Assembly: GCA_017446025.1 (NCBI GenBank)
Contig: JAFSRR010000097.1
Location: 1 to 42,281, forward strand
DNA length: 42,281 bases
Source: Bacteroidales bacterium
GTDB taxonomy: Bacteria > Bacteroidota > Bacteroidia > Bacteroidales > UBA1402
Direction of reading: 5' to 3'
The position numbers and the translations under genes were made by a program. Shown here one piece after another: positions 26,231-34,235 of this stretch (the stretch's first letter is position 1; each line of letters starts with the position of its first letter). The notes under the pieces are model-generated. The model was not told where the DNA came from, did no database searches, and saw nothing but the letters and a program-made list of their open reading frames with translations.

Positions 26231-26318
26231 GTCTTACCTTTATGCCGCTTTTGGAAATGCCATCGTCATCACAACATAATACGGGAGCGCCCAACGGGCG
26301 GCTGGGAGCAGAGCCGGT
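26231..26318 (+). repeat. Right copy of the 88-bp direct repeat (MATE 5' end)
   Basis: Pairs with 23411-23498. It covers the last bases before the MATE ATG and about 25 codons. A TACCTTTA box (26235-26242), seven of eight bases of TAnnTTTG, overlaps the first ATG in both copies. Confidence 0.95.
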
Positions 26319-27639
26319 GGGGCGTTTGTTGCTGGAATATGCATTGCCGGCCATCATTGCCATGGTGGCCTCATCGCTGTACAACATCGTTGACAGGGTG
26401 TTTATCGGCAACGGGGTGGGGCCCGAGGCGATTGCCGGCCTGGCGGTGGCCATGCCCTTGATGAACATCACGGCGGCTTTCGGGGCCATGGTCGGAGTGG
26501 GCTCGGCTTCCATTATCTCCATCCGGCTTGGCCAGAAACGACTGGACGATGCTACCCATGTGCTGGGCAACGCCCTGTTGCTCAATTTTATCATCGGCAC
26601 GCTGGTGGCCGTCGGCGGGCTCATCTGGCTGGATCCGCTGCTCCGTGCTTTCGGGGCCAGCGAGCGAGTGCTGCCTCATGCCCGGGGATTCATGCAGGTG
26701 ATCCTGCTGGCCAATCTGTTTAACCACAATTTCTTGGGGTTCAACAATATCATGCGTGCCACGGGCTATCCGCGCAAGGCCATGCTGTCGACCTTCCTTA
26801 CCGTGGGGGTCAACCTTGTGCTGGCACCGCTGTTTATCTTCGGCTTCCACTGGGGGCTGCGGGGCGCCGCGCTGGCCACGGCTTCGGCCCAGTTTTGCGG
26901 CTTCGTGTGGGTGATGTGGCATTTTTGCAGCCCCAGACACAACCTGCATTTCCGCCGGGGCTTCTTCCACTTGCGGCTCGGGGTGATTTCGGACATTGTT
27001 TCGATTGGTTCGTCCAATTTCTTGATGAATCTCTGCACTTGCCTGGTGGTGATTATTTTGAACAAGAGCCTGGCCTATTACGGCGGTGAGCAGGGCGACC
27101 TGGCCATCGGGGCCTACGGGGTGTGCAACGCCATCGTGATGCTCTTTATCATGACCGTGCTGGGGCTGAACCAGGGCATGCAGCCCATCGTGGGCTACAA
27201 TTTCGGGGCGCGGCAGAACGGCCGCATGCTGCGGGCCTATCGTCTGACCATTGTGGTGGCCACCTGTATCACCACCCTGGGTTTTGCCTTGGGCGAGCTG
27301 TTCCCCGCCCAGATTGCCTCGGCCTTTACCGGCGACGAGGTGATGCGCTCGCTGGCGGCCCGCATGCTGCGCATCATCTTGATCAGCTTCCCGGTGGTGG
27401 GCTTCCAGATGGTGACCACTTCGTTTTTCCAGGCCATCGGCAAGGCGGGTTGGTCTATCTTCCTGAGCCTCACCCGCCAATTGATTTTCCTCATCCCGGC
27501 CTTGTGGCTGTTGCCGCGCTTTTTCGGCCTGCAGGGGGTGATGGCGGCCCTGCCTACCGGCGATGTGCTGGCCTCGCTGCTGACGCTGGCCGTGATCCTG
27601 ACACAAATCAGAAAATACCGTTCGTATCCGCTCGAATGA
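26242..27639 (+). CDS. MATE family multidrug/cation efflux transporter
   Basis: A 465-residue inner-membrane antiporter of the MATE (NorM/DinF) superfamily, exporting cationic compounds with Na+ or H+. Family signs are LLLEYALPAIIAMVASSLYN, IGNGVGPEAIAGLAVAMPLM and, in the second half, VLGLNQGMQPIVGYNFGARQ; two repeats of six hydrophobic helices are readable. The ATG at 26242 may not be the true start: 26257, five codons on, is the alternative if the overlapping TACCTTTA is a promoter box. The 5' end is duplicated at 23411. The stop (27637-27639) directly abuts the stop of the converging gene. Confidence 0.92.
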   Translation: MPLLEMPSSSQHNTGAPNGRLGAEPVGRLLLEYALPAIIAMVASSLYNIVDRVFIGNGVGPEAIAGLAVAMPLMNITAAFGAMVGVGSASIISIRLGQKRLDDATHVLGNALLLNFIIGTLVAVGGLIWLDPLLRAFGASERVLPHARGFMQVILLANLFNHNFLGFNNIMRATGYPRKAMLSTFLTVGVNLVLAPLFIFGFHWGLRGAALATASAQFCGFVWVMWHFCSPRHNLHFRRGFFHLRLGVISDIVSIGSSNFLMNLCTCLVVIILNKSLAYYGGEQGDLAIGAYGVCNAIVMLFIMTVLGLNQGMQPIVGYNFGARQNGRMLRAYRLTIVVATCITTLGFALGELFPAQIASAFTGDEVMRSLAARMLRIILISFPVVGFQMVTTSFFQAIGKAGWSIFLSLTRQLIFLIPALWLLPRFFGLQGVMAALPTGDVLASLLTLAVILTQIRKYRSYPLE

Positions 27640-30219
27640 TCAGCGGTTGAGCGAGCCGGTCTGCCCCTGGGCGGTGAGCACCTCGGCGTGGACGCTGATG
27701 CCGCTCGGATCGGCATTGTTGTAGAAGCGGATGGCGGCCTGGCCCTGGGCGTCGGTCTTCAGGTCGGGATTCCAGTAGAGGGTGCGCCGGTGGTCGAAGG
27801 GATCGGTGTCGAAAGCCCGGTCGTAGCGCGGATGGTAGAAATCCTTCACTTCATTGTACCCTTGCAGGGTGGTGCGGCGTATGCCGACCTGTGAGAGCTC
27901 GCTGTGCCCGTCGGGATAGGGATAGACCAGCACATAGGCGATCCGCTTGCCCATGTCGGCCGTCTCGTCGAGGGTCTCCAGATTGAAGCCGTTCTCGATG
28001 GCGATGTTCTTGACGCCGGGTTCCAGGATCTCTATCTTTTCTACCTGATCGACAAAGGGCAGCTCATCGCTGAGCTCTTCGTAGAGCCTGAGGGTGCGGG
28101 TGTTGAGTATCTTGACCGGAGCATCCAGGTAGTAGAGCACCTGGGAGGCCCTGCTGCTGCCTAGCTCGCCGTTGCCTTCGTTGAAGACATCCTTGATCCA
28201 GAACTTGTCGTTGACGGCTGTGAGGAAGGAAAACAGGTCGTCGGTGGTGTATTGGGCCTGGTCTTCCATCTTGTCGGTCTCCTTCTTGACTTCGTAGGTG
28301 ATGCTCACTTTCTGGCCGTAGTCTTCGTTGCGCTCCTTGCGCTTGGCGGTGATGGAGGCCTCCTGCAGCAGCACGTCGCCGGGCATGATATGGATCTCGC
28401 CCTGGCGGGCATAGTTCTCTTCGTAAGTGCGGCTCTTGACCTGGGAAAGGTTAGCCCGCAGGATGGGCGCTTCCTGCTCGGCGGGCGCAAAGGCCCGGGC
28501 AGTGGGCTGGAAATGGCGGTTGAGCGAGATGAAGACATTGCGCAGGCGCTGCCGCTCGTCGGTGACCTGCAGGGTGAGTCTCCATTGCCCGTCAAAATCG
28601 TAGAGGAAATTGTAGTTGCCGTCGATATCGGTGGTGCAGGCTCCCGTGAAGGCAGCCGAATCGGACAGCATGAGCAGGGTTACCTTGACGTCGGGCACGG
28701 GGGTGCGGCGCACAATCGATAGGATCTTGCCGTCGAGCAGGATGCCTTCCTCGATGGGGTGCTTCATTTCGAAGGCTTGCTGGCCCGACATCACTTCCCA
28801 GCGGTAGCGGCGCCAGCCCTGCACCATCATCAGCAGGTCGAGTTGCTGGCGGTGGCGGGCATCGTCTTTTTCGAAGTAGGCGGCCGGGTTCTTGATGTAG
28901 CCTTTCAGGTCGGAGGCCAGCAGCAACTGGCTGTAGATGTCGGTCTGCGGGGCGTTGGCCAGCACTTCGCTGCCGTCCCTGACGGAGAGCGAGAAAGCCT
29001 GGTCGGGCAGGGGCTGCTGTCGGCGGTCTTTCAGGCGGAACTTCATCGTGACCGGCTCGAAGGCCTTGTAGGTTTCCTTGTTCTGCTCGCAGTCGATTTC
29101 TATGGCGGCCGGGTCGTGGGCCGTGTTGCGCACAAAGATCATGCGCGAGGCCAGGATGCGCCCTTCGCTGTTATAGAGGAAAACTTCATTGACGCCGGAG
29201 GGCAGACCGGCCTTGGAAAAGGTGCCGGCCAGGGTGTTGGCCGTGACGGCCAGCGGCTGGTACAGGTACAGGCGGCCCCGGCAGGCGATGGCCAGGGCGA
29301 TGGTATCGTGCACCTGGGCATAATTGTTGAGCACGGTGATGCCCAGCTGGTCGGGCGAGAGGTTGTTGACTCTCAGCGTATAGCCTTCGCTCTCGATCTC
29401 GGGCAGATCCACCTGTTGCTTCTTGCCGTTGCGCGTCAACTGACAGGTGTATTTTTCTCCCGGCAGGGGAGTGAATTCAAAAAAGCCCATGCCTTGCCAG
29501 GCGGTGGCGAAGAAGGCCACGGTCTGGCCCTGGCTGTCGAGCACCTGGCCGCTCACATCGGCTTCGAAGCCCGCGTCGTTCCAGGCTTTGAAGGCGACCT
29601 GGTTGGGCAGGCCGGCGATGAGGTGGCCGCCTTCGGGGAAGAAGGCGATGAGCTGTTGTGCTTCGTTCTTGTCTGCGCTGACCGCGGCTTTTTCGCGCTT
29701 GTCGGGCAGGGGATCGGGGGCAATCTTCATCGTGGGGGTCTGCCGCCGGCCGGAACGCCGTTCATAGACGGCCTGGTCAAACACGGGGAACACCCGGGAG
29801 AAGACGACTTCCTGGCCGAAGTTGAGCATGCAGCGCGTGTAGGCCCTCACTTCGTAGAAGCCGGCGCTCAGCTCGGGCTTGAGGTAGAACACCCCGTGGG
29901 CCTGTCCGTCCTTGATGCGCAGCTTGAGGCTCTCGACAATGTTGCCGCTGCTGGAGAGCAGCTCCACGTAGAGCGTCTTGCTCATGGGGGTGAAATGATG
30001 GTTTTCGGCCAGCACGACATAGGCCTTGAACCAGATGTTCTCTCCAGTGAAATAGGTGTCGTTGTCGAAGTGCAGATAGACTTTTTCCTGGGCGTAGGAC
30101 TGGGAAAACAGCGTATAGTTTTTGGCCAGGGCCGCCAACCGGGCGGTCTGGGCCGACAAGGTCGCGGCTGAGGATAATAGGGTTGCGACAAGGAGGGCCG
30201 ATGCCAGTCGATGCTTCAT
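27640..30219 (-). CDS. Large secreted MG2/plug-like protein, function unknown
   Basis: An 859-residue exported protein with a Sec signal peptide (cleavage probably after LSA, residue ~23). It opens with EKVYLHFDNDTYFTGENIWF (about 44-63), the MG2-like beta-sandwich of a large Bacteroidota family. Middle sections are further beta-rich domains, including a carboxypeptidase-regulatory-like piece (PDVKVTLLMLSDSAAFTG). Near residue 690-730, VLYYLDAPVKI and VEKIEILEPG resemble a TonB-receptor plug, but no outer-membrane barrel follows. It ends with a beta domain containing TLYWNPDLKTDAQGQAAIRF. Such proteins are usually called hypothetical or TonB-plug proteins; role unknown. It lies 27 bases downstream of the coiled-coil gene, so they form an operon. 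Confidence 0.7.
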   Translation of the reverse strand: MKHRLASALLVATLLSSAATLSAQTARLAALAKNYTLFSQSYAQEKVYLHFDNDTYFTGENIWFKAYVVLAENHHFTPMSKTLYVELLSSSGNIVESLKLRIKDGQAHGVFYLKPELSAGFYEVRAYTRCMLNFGQEVVFSRVFPVFDQAVYERRSGRRQTPTMKIAPDPLPDKREKAAVSADKNEAQQLIAFFPEGGHLIAGLPNQVAFKAWNDAGFEADVSGQVLDSQGQTVAFFATAWQGMGFFEFTPLPGEKYTCQLTRNGKKQQVDLPEIESEGYTLRVNNLSPDQLGITVLNNYAQVHDTIALAIACRGRLYLYQPLAVTANTLAGTFSKAGLPSGVNEVFLYNSEGRILASRMIFVRNTAHDPAAIEIDCEQNKETYKAFEPVTMKFRLKDRRQQPLPDQAFSLSVRDGSEVLANAPQTDIYSQLLLASDLKGYIKNPAAYFEKDDARHRQQLDLLMMVQGWRRYRWEVMSGQQAFEMKHPIEEGILLDGKILSIVRRTPVPDVKVTLLMLSDSAAFTGACTTDIDGNYNFLYDFDGQWRLTLQVTDERQRLRNVFISLNRHFQPTARAFAPAEQEAPILRANLSQVKSRTYEENYARQGEIHIMPGDVLLQEASITAKRKERNEDYGQKVSITYEVKKETDKMEDQAQYTTDDLFSFLTAVNDKFWIKDVFNEGNGELGSSRASQVLYYLDAPVKILNTRTLRLYEELSDELPFVDQVEKIEILEPGVKNIAIENGFNLETLDETADMGKRIAYVLVYPYPDGHSELSQVGIRRTTLQGYNEVKDFYHPRYDRAFDTDPFDHRRTLYWNPDLKTDAQGQAAIRFYNNADPSGISVHAEVLTAQGQTGSLNR

Positions 30220-30246
30220 GGTAGCGTTTTTTGGAATGTGAAACGG

Positions 30247-31131
30247 TTATTTGCCCAGGACGAATTCGCGGCTGCCGATCAGAAAGCCGTCGGCAAAGTA
30301 GTCGGCACGGTAGGTGCCGGCATCGAGGTATTCCTGCACGTCCCAGTAGATGGTGACATGGGCTTCCTCGCCGTCATATTCGATGACCCTCGAGGCCGAG
30401 CAGGGCAGGGCGCTGCCTTCGAATTCGAAGGTCTGGGCATTGTCCTTGAGCAGGGGCAGGCCGTCGGGCCGGGTGATGCGCAGGTAGATGGCCTTCTGGC
30501 CCACCGGGGCGGAGATGTTCTTGGAAATGACAGCCTGGAACTCCAGCTGGCTCGTGCGGTTGAGCTTGGTGGTGGCACGGCCCTTGTTGGTGAGCTGGCG
30601 CACGGTGATGTCGCGCGCTTCGAGCATGGAGGCCAGCAGCACCTTTTCGGTGAGGACGGCTTTTTCCCTGGCCAGGGCCGTGGCTTCTTCACGGGCGGCC
30701 CGGTACTGGCGGGTCATGGCGCGGTTCTCTTCCTTGAGGCGGGTGTTGACCGTGTTCAGCGAGTCGATCTGTATGACATAGGAGCGCATCACGGAGCGGG
30801 CGGTCTCCAGTTCGCGGCGCAGCTCGGTGAGCCGGCGGGCGTTGTTGATCTTGAGTGTCTTGATTTCTTCGGCCAGGCGCAGGTTCTTGGTGCGCTCCTG
30901 GTCCAGCAGGGTGGCCAGGGAGTCGTTGCTGATGCGGATGCCGTAGTCTTCGTATTGCAGGGCCAGCTTGGAATAGTCTTCTTCCAATTCTTCCTTCTCG
31001 ATCTCGAACTGGTCGGTCATGGCCTGGATCACTTCGCTTTGGCGGTAATTGTCGATGTAGAGCCACACACCGAGCACCAAGAGCAGGAGCACGGCGGCCA
31101 TCAATACGTAGAGGGTGGTATTTTTCTTCAT
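30247..31131 (-). CDS. Membrane-anchored coiled-coil protein, function unknown
   Basis: A 294-residue protein. One N-terminal transmembrane helix (about residues 6-27, YVLMAAVLLLLVLGVWLYI) is followed by a long charged coiled coil (about 35-165, rich in Glu/Arg/Leu heptads) and a C-terminal beta-rich domain (about 190-294) ending GSREFVLGK. It is likely anchored in the inner membrane with the bulk in the periplasm. The frame is open for 22 more residues upstream to 31197, but those codons overlap the divergent promoter region, and MKKNTTLYVLM is a natural start. No known family is recognised. Confidence 0.7.
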   Translation of the reverse strand: MKKNTTLYVLMAAVLLLLVLGVWLYIDNYRQSEVIQAMTDQFEIEKEELEEDYSKLALQYEDYGIRISNDSLATLLDQERTKNLRLAEEIKTLKINNARRLTELRRELETARSVMRSYVIQIDSLNTVNTRLKEENRAMTRQYRAAREEATALAREKAVLTEKVLLASMLEARDITVRQLTNKGRATTKLNRTSQLEFQAVISKNISAPVGQKAIYLRITRPDGLPLLKDNAQTFEFEGSALPCSASRVIEYDGEEAHVTIYWDVQEYLDAGTYRADYFADGFLIGSREFVLGK

Positions 31132-31194
31132 AATAGACTGAATGATAGGACAGTCATCAGCACTGGACTTGTCTGCCCCGATGTTTCCATTCGG

Positions 31195-31202
31195 CAAAAG
31201 TA
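31195..31202 (-). promoter_or_regulatory. Minus-strand promoter box for the two-gene unit
   Basis: Reads TACTTTTG on the minus strand, an exact -7 match. No TTTG stands at the expected distance. The predicted start near 31188 leaves a leader of ~57 bases to the ATG at 31131. Confidence 0.5.
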
Positions 31203-31266
31203 GTGATTTTATCCCAATCTACCATCCGATATGTTTTCGGCGGGAAAAACTGAGGCAAAAAGAGTG

Positions 31267-31298
31267 CTTGTTTATTACTTCTTCTTTGAGTAACTTTG
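31267..31298 (+). promoter_or_regulatory. Promoter of the RbsD-like/methylmalonyl-CoA operon
   Basis: TAACTTTG at 31291-31298 matches TAnnTTTG; CTTG at 31267-31270 stands 20 bases upstream as a three-of-four -33. The start would be near 31305. No further promoter box is seen in the gap before the epimerase gene, so this one may serve the whole five-subunit set. Confidence 0.6.
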
Positions 31299-31333
31299 TT
31301 GCCTGGAAAATGACTCAAAAAAGTTATTGGGAA

Positions 31334-31810
31334 ATGAAGAATTTAGAGGATTTGAAAAGATGTCTGCCCCTGCTGGGACACCGCAACTGGATCCTGGTGG
31401 TGGACAAGGCCTACCCCTTGCAGTCGTCGGCCGGTATCGAATATCTTGACACCCAGGAAGAGTTGCTGCCCGTGCTGGACAAAGTGCTGACGATGCTTCG
31501 CTCTGCTTCGCACCTGAGCCCGGTGGTCTATCTGGACAAGGAACTGGAGTTTATGGACGACAGCCTCTCGGAGGGTGCCGATGCCTTGAAAGCCGAACTG
31601 AAAAAACTGACCCAGGGCTGGGAAGTGCGCCAGATCCTGCACGACGAGGTGTTTGCCAAGCTGGATGCCGCCTCGAAGCTTTTCAATGTCGTGGTCCTCA
31701 AGACCGAATCCCTGATTCCCTATACTTCCGTCTTCATCGAGCTGGAATGTGGCTACTGGGCCCCGGACAAGGAGGCCGAACTGCGCCGCCGTATCCAGGC
31801 CGCCCGCTGA
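31334..31810 (+). CDS. RbsD/FucU-like protein lacking the catalytic His
   Basis: A 158-residue protein resembling the RbsD/FucU sugar mutarotase fold. GHRNWILVVDKAYPLQSSAG lines up with the GHGDxIxxxDAHFPxHS start of FucU, and IPYTSVFIELECGYW with the TPYxNxxLxxG end. The His of the DAHFP motif, catalytic in FucU, is replaced (DKAYP), so mutarotase activity is doubtful. The start at 31334 (MKNLEDLKRC) is chosen because an upstream ATG at 31310 would sit about 5 bases from the predicted transcription start, and the frame further upstream crosses the promoter. It is followed after 52 bases by the epimerase gene. Confidence 0.6.
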   Translation: MKNLEDLKRCLPLLGHRNWILVVDKAYPLQSSAGIEYLDTQEELLPVLDKVLTMLRSASHLSPVVYLDKELEFMDDSLSEGADALKAELKKLTQGWEVRQILHDEVFAKLDAASKLFNVVVLKTESLIPYTSVFIELECGYWAPDKEAELRRRIQAAR

Positions 31811-31862
31811 GGACAACCCACAAAGAGAGACTAATCAACAAAACTAATCACACCATATCATT

Positions 31863-32276
31863 ATGAAACCTACTCACATTGAACATTTGGGTATTGCTGT
31901 GACCTCCCTGGAGGCCACGATGCCTTTCTTCGAGTTTTTAACCGGCAGTAAGTGCTATTCCATCGAGGAAGTAGCCGACCAGAAAGTCAGAACCGCCTTC
32001 TTCAAGGTAGGACAGACCAAGATCGAACTGCTCGAGCCGACCTGCCCCGAATCGACCATCGCCAAGTTCATCGAAAAGAACGGCGGTCGCGGCGGTGTGC
32101 ATCATGTCGCCTTCAACGTGGAAAATGTAGCCGAAGCACTGGCCGAAGCAGAAGCCGCCGGCCTGCAGCTCATCGACAAGGCTCCGCGCAAGGGCGCCGA
32201 GAACCTGATGATCGCCTTTCTGCATCCGAAGAGCACCTGCGGTGTGCTGACCGAACTTTGTGAACAACCCAAATAA
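31863..32276 (+). CDS. mce: Methylmalonyl-CoA epimerase
   Basis: A 137-residue enzyme of the vicinal oxygen chelate (glyoxalase) fold that interconverts (R)- and (S)-methylmalonyl-CoA in the succinate-to-propionate pathway. The metal ligands are visible: His8 in HIEHLGIAV, the Glu region KIELLEP, His in GGVHHVAFNV and Glu in GVLTELCE. Length is normal. It is directly followed by the decarboxylase genes (9 bases to the mmdA ATG), which supports the assignment over other glyoxalase-fold proteins. Confidence 0.94.
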   Translation: MKPTHIEHLGIAVTSLEATMPFFEFLTGSKCYSIEEVADQKVRTAFFKVGQTKIELLEPTCPESTIAKFIEKNGGRGGVHHVAFNVENVAEALAEAEAAGLQLIDKAPRKGAENLMIAFLHPKSTCGVLTELCEQPK

Positions 32277-32285
32277 GCATTGGCA

Positions 32286-33848
32286 ATGAACAGCAATCAG
32301 AATAAGATCCAGAAACTGGTGGACAAACGCCAGGAAGCGTTGCTGGGCGGCGGACAGAAGGCTGTCGATGCCCATCACGAAAAAGGCAAGTTCACGGCGC
32401 GTGAACGTATCAATATGCTGCTCGACGAAGGTTCCTTCGAAGAGGTTGACATGTTCCTGACCCATCGCTGCGCCGACTTCGGTATGGAGAAGAAGGTGTT
32501 CCTGGGCGACGGTGTGGCCGTCGGCTCGGGTACCATCGACGGACGTCTGGTCTATGTCTTCGCCCAGGATGCCACCGTCATCGGCGGTTCGCTGTCGGAG
32601 ACCATGGCCCAGAAGATCTGCAAGGTGATGGACATGGCCATGAAGATGGGGGCTCCCATCATCGGCCTGAACGATTCGGGCGGTGCCCGTATCCAGGAAG
32701 GTGCCTGCGCCCTGGCCGGTTATGCCGAAATTTTCGAGCGTAACATCCTGGCCTCCGGTGTTGTGCCCCAGATTTCAGTGATTTTCGGCCCCTGCGCCGG
32801 CGGTGCCGTCTATTCGCCGGCCCTGACCGACTTCATCATGATGACCGAACAGAACTCCTATATGTTCATCACCGGTCCGAAGGTGGTCAAGAGCGTGACG
32901 GGCGAAGATGTCACGGTCGAGGATCTGGGTGGTGCCCGTGTGCATGCCACCAAGTCGGGTGTGACCCATTTCGTGGCCGCCACCGAAGAGGAGGCCGTAC
33001 AGCAGGTACGCCGCCTGGTCAGCTTCATTCCGCAGAACAACATGGAAGAAGCTCCGCTCGTCGAGTGCAAGGACGATCCCGCCCGTATCGAGGATGCCCT
33101 GAACGAACTGGTTCCTGCCGATCCCAACAAGCCCTACAACATGAAGGACATCATCTACGCCATCGTTGACGACGGCGACTTCATGGAAGTACAGAAGGAC
33201 TACGCCAAGAATATCATCTGCGGTTTTGCCCGCTTCAACGGCCGCTCGACCGGCATCATCGCCAACCAGCCCAACTGGCTGGCCGGTGTGCTCGACTGCG
33301 ACGCTTCGCGCAAGGCTGCCCGCTTTGTCCGCTTCTGCGATGCCTTCAACATCCAGATCCTGACGCTGGTCGACGTGCCCGGTTTCCTCTGCGGAACAGG
33401 CCAGGAATATGCCGGCATCATCGATCACGGTGCCAAGTTGATGTTTGCCTACGGCGAAGCCACCGTGCCCAAGGTGACGGTGACCGTGCGCAAGTCCTAC
33501 GGCGGTTCGCACATCGTCATGTCGTGCAAGCAGTTGCGCGGTGACATGTGCTATGCCTGGCCCAATGCCGAAATCGCCGTCATGGGTGCCAGCGGTGCCG
33601 TCGGTGTGCTGCAGGCCAAGGCCCTGAAAGCCATCGAGGATCCCGAGGAAAAGAAGAAATTCATCGCCGAGAAGGAAGCCGAATATACCGAGAAGTTCGC
33701 TTCTCCCTACCAGGCTGCCAACCGCGGCTATATCGACGACGTCATCGAGCCGCGCTATACGCGTGCCCGGGTGGTCCGTGCCTTTGAGAACCTGCAGACC
33801 AAGCGCCTGACCAATCCTCTCAAGAAGCACAGTAATATTCCGCTTTAA
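32286..33848 (+). CDS. mmdA: Methylmalonyl-CoA decarboxylase alpha (carboxyltransferase)
   Basis: A 520-residue carboxyltransferase of the acyl-CoA carboxylase beta family, which moves CO2 from methylmalonyl-CoA to biotin. Both crotonase-like halves are present. Oxyanion-hole and CoA motifs are seen as [11 protein letters not shown] and [16 protein letters not shown] in the first half, and [19 protein letters not shown] and [13 protein letters not shown] in the second. A TTG at 32280 is an alternative start two codons upstream; the ATG is preferred. The decarboxylase role, as opposed to propionyl-CoA carboxylase, follows from the OadG- and OadB-type genes downstream. Confidence 0.93.
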   Translation: MNSNQNKIQKLVDKRQEALLGGGQKAVDAHHEKGKFTARERINMLLDEGSFEEVDMFLTHRCADFGMEKKVFLGDGVAVGSGTIDGRLVYVFAQDATVIGGSLSETMAQKICKVMDMAMKMGAPIIGLNDSGGARIQEGACALAGYAEIFERNILASGVVPQISVIFGPCAGGAVYSPALTDFIMMTEQNSYMFITGPKVVKSVTGEDVTVEDLGGARVHATKSGVTHFVAATEEEAVQQVRRLVSFIPQNNMEEAPLVECKDDPARIEDALNELVPADPNKPYNMKDIIYAIVDDGDFMEVQKDYAKNIICGFARFNGRSTGIIANQPNWLAGVLDCDASRKAARFVRFCDAFNIQILTLVDVPGFLCGTGQEYAGIIDHGAKLMFAYGEATVPKVTVTVRKSYGGSHIVMSCKQLRGDMCYAWPNAEIAVMGASGAVGVLQAKALKAIEDPEEKKKFIAEKEAEYTEKFASPYQAANRGYIDDVIEPRYTRARVVRAFENLQTKRLTNPLKKHSNIPL

Positions 33849-33851
33849 AAC

Positions 33852-34220
33852 ATGACGACTATGATTTTAGCTGCAAACTGGAGCCACATCTGGATGGTCA
33901 CCCTGCTGGGTTTCTGCATGGTGCTCGTCCTTTTGGTGGTACTCATCTATTTCCTGAGATTATTCGGCGTCATCATGAAGCCGGGTGCCAAGTCGGCCAA
34001 GGCGGTGGACATCCCTCGTCTGCCCGAGTCAGAACCCGTGGCCGCTCCGGCCGCCGGACAGGACGACGAAGGCACGATGGCTGCAGTCGCCATGGCCCTG
34101 CATCTCTACTATCATGGCGTGCATGACGAAGAACCGACCAAGATCACGCTCAAGCGGACCGACCGTCGCTATTCGCCTTGGAATTCCAAGCTGTATGGCA
34201 TGAACAACCTCATTCGCTAA
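33852..34220 (+). CDS. mmdD: Decarboxylase delta/gamma subunit (OadG family)
   Basis: A 122-residue small subunit of the sodium-pump decarboxylase. One N-terminal transmembrane helix (WMVTLLGFCMVLVLLVVLIY) is followed by a Pro/Ala-rich linker and a soluble tail with AVAMALHLYYHGVHDEE. OadG-type subunits hold the carboxyltransferase to the membrane part. It lies 3 bases after mmdA and 15 before the biotin carrier gene. Confidence 0.85.
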   Translation: MTTMILAANWSHIWMVTLLGFCMVLVLLVVLIYFLRLFGVIMKPGAKSAKAVDIPRLPESEPVAAPAAGQDDEGTMAAVAMALHLYYHGVHDEEPTKITLKRTDRRYSPWNSKLYGMNNLIR

Positions 34221-34235
34221 TCAACAAACCCAACT

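Larger units (their letters stand above)
23488..26307 (+). other. AT-richer two-gene cassette between MATE 5'-end copies
   Basis: This 2,820-base unit (one repeat period) holds a methyltransferase-like gene and a CotH-like lipoprotein gene. Both use AT-rich codons (ATA, TTG, TTT, GGA) unlike the GC-rich genes on either side. Recombination between the two repeat copies would remove the unit exactly and leave rplQ followed by an intact MATE gene. No integrase, transposase or inverted ends were seen, so the entry route is unknown. Acquisition by transfer is inferred from composition plus the repeat. The gene-free part 23320-23652 holds two terminators, the left repeat and a weak promoter. Confidence 0.6.

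Noticed and set aside
28759-30171. A 470-codon plus-strand open frame opposite the 859-residue protein
   Set aside because: The minus-strand gene has a signal peptide and known-type domains; the plus-strand frame is rich in Gly/Val/Gln/His with no start signals.
31142-31333. An N-terminal extension of the RbsD/FucU-like protein
   Set aside because: The extra codons run through the divergent promoter region and show no similarity to the family.
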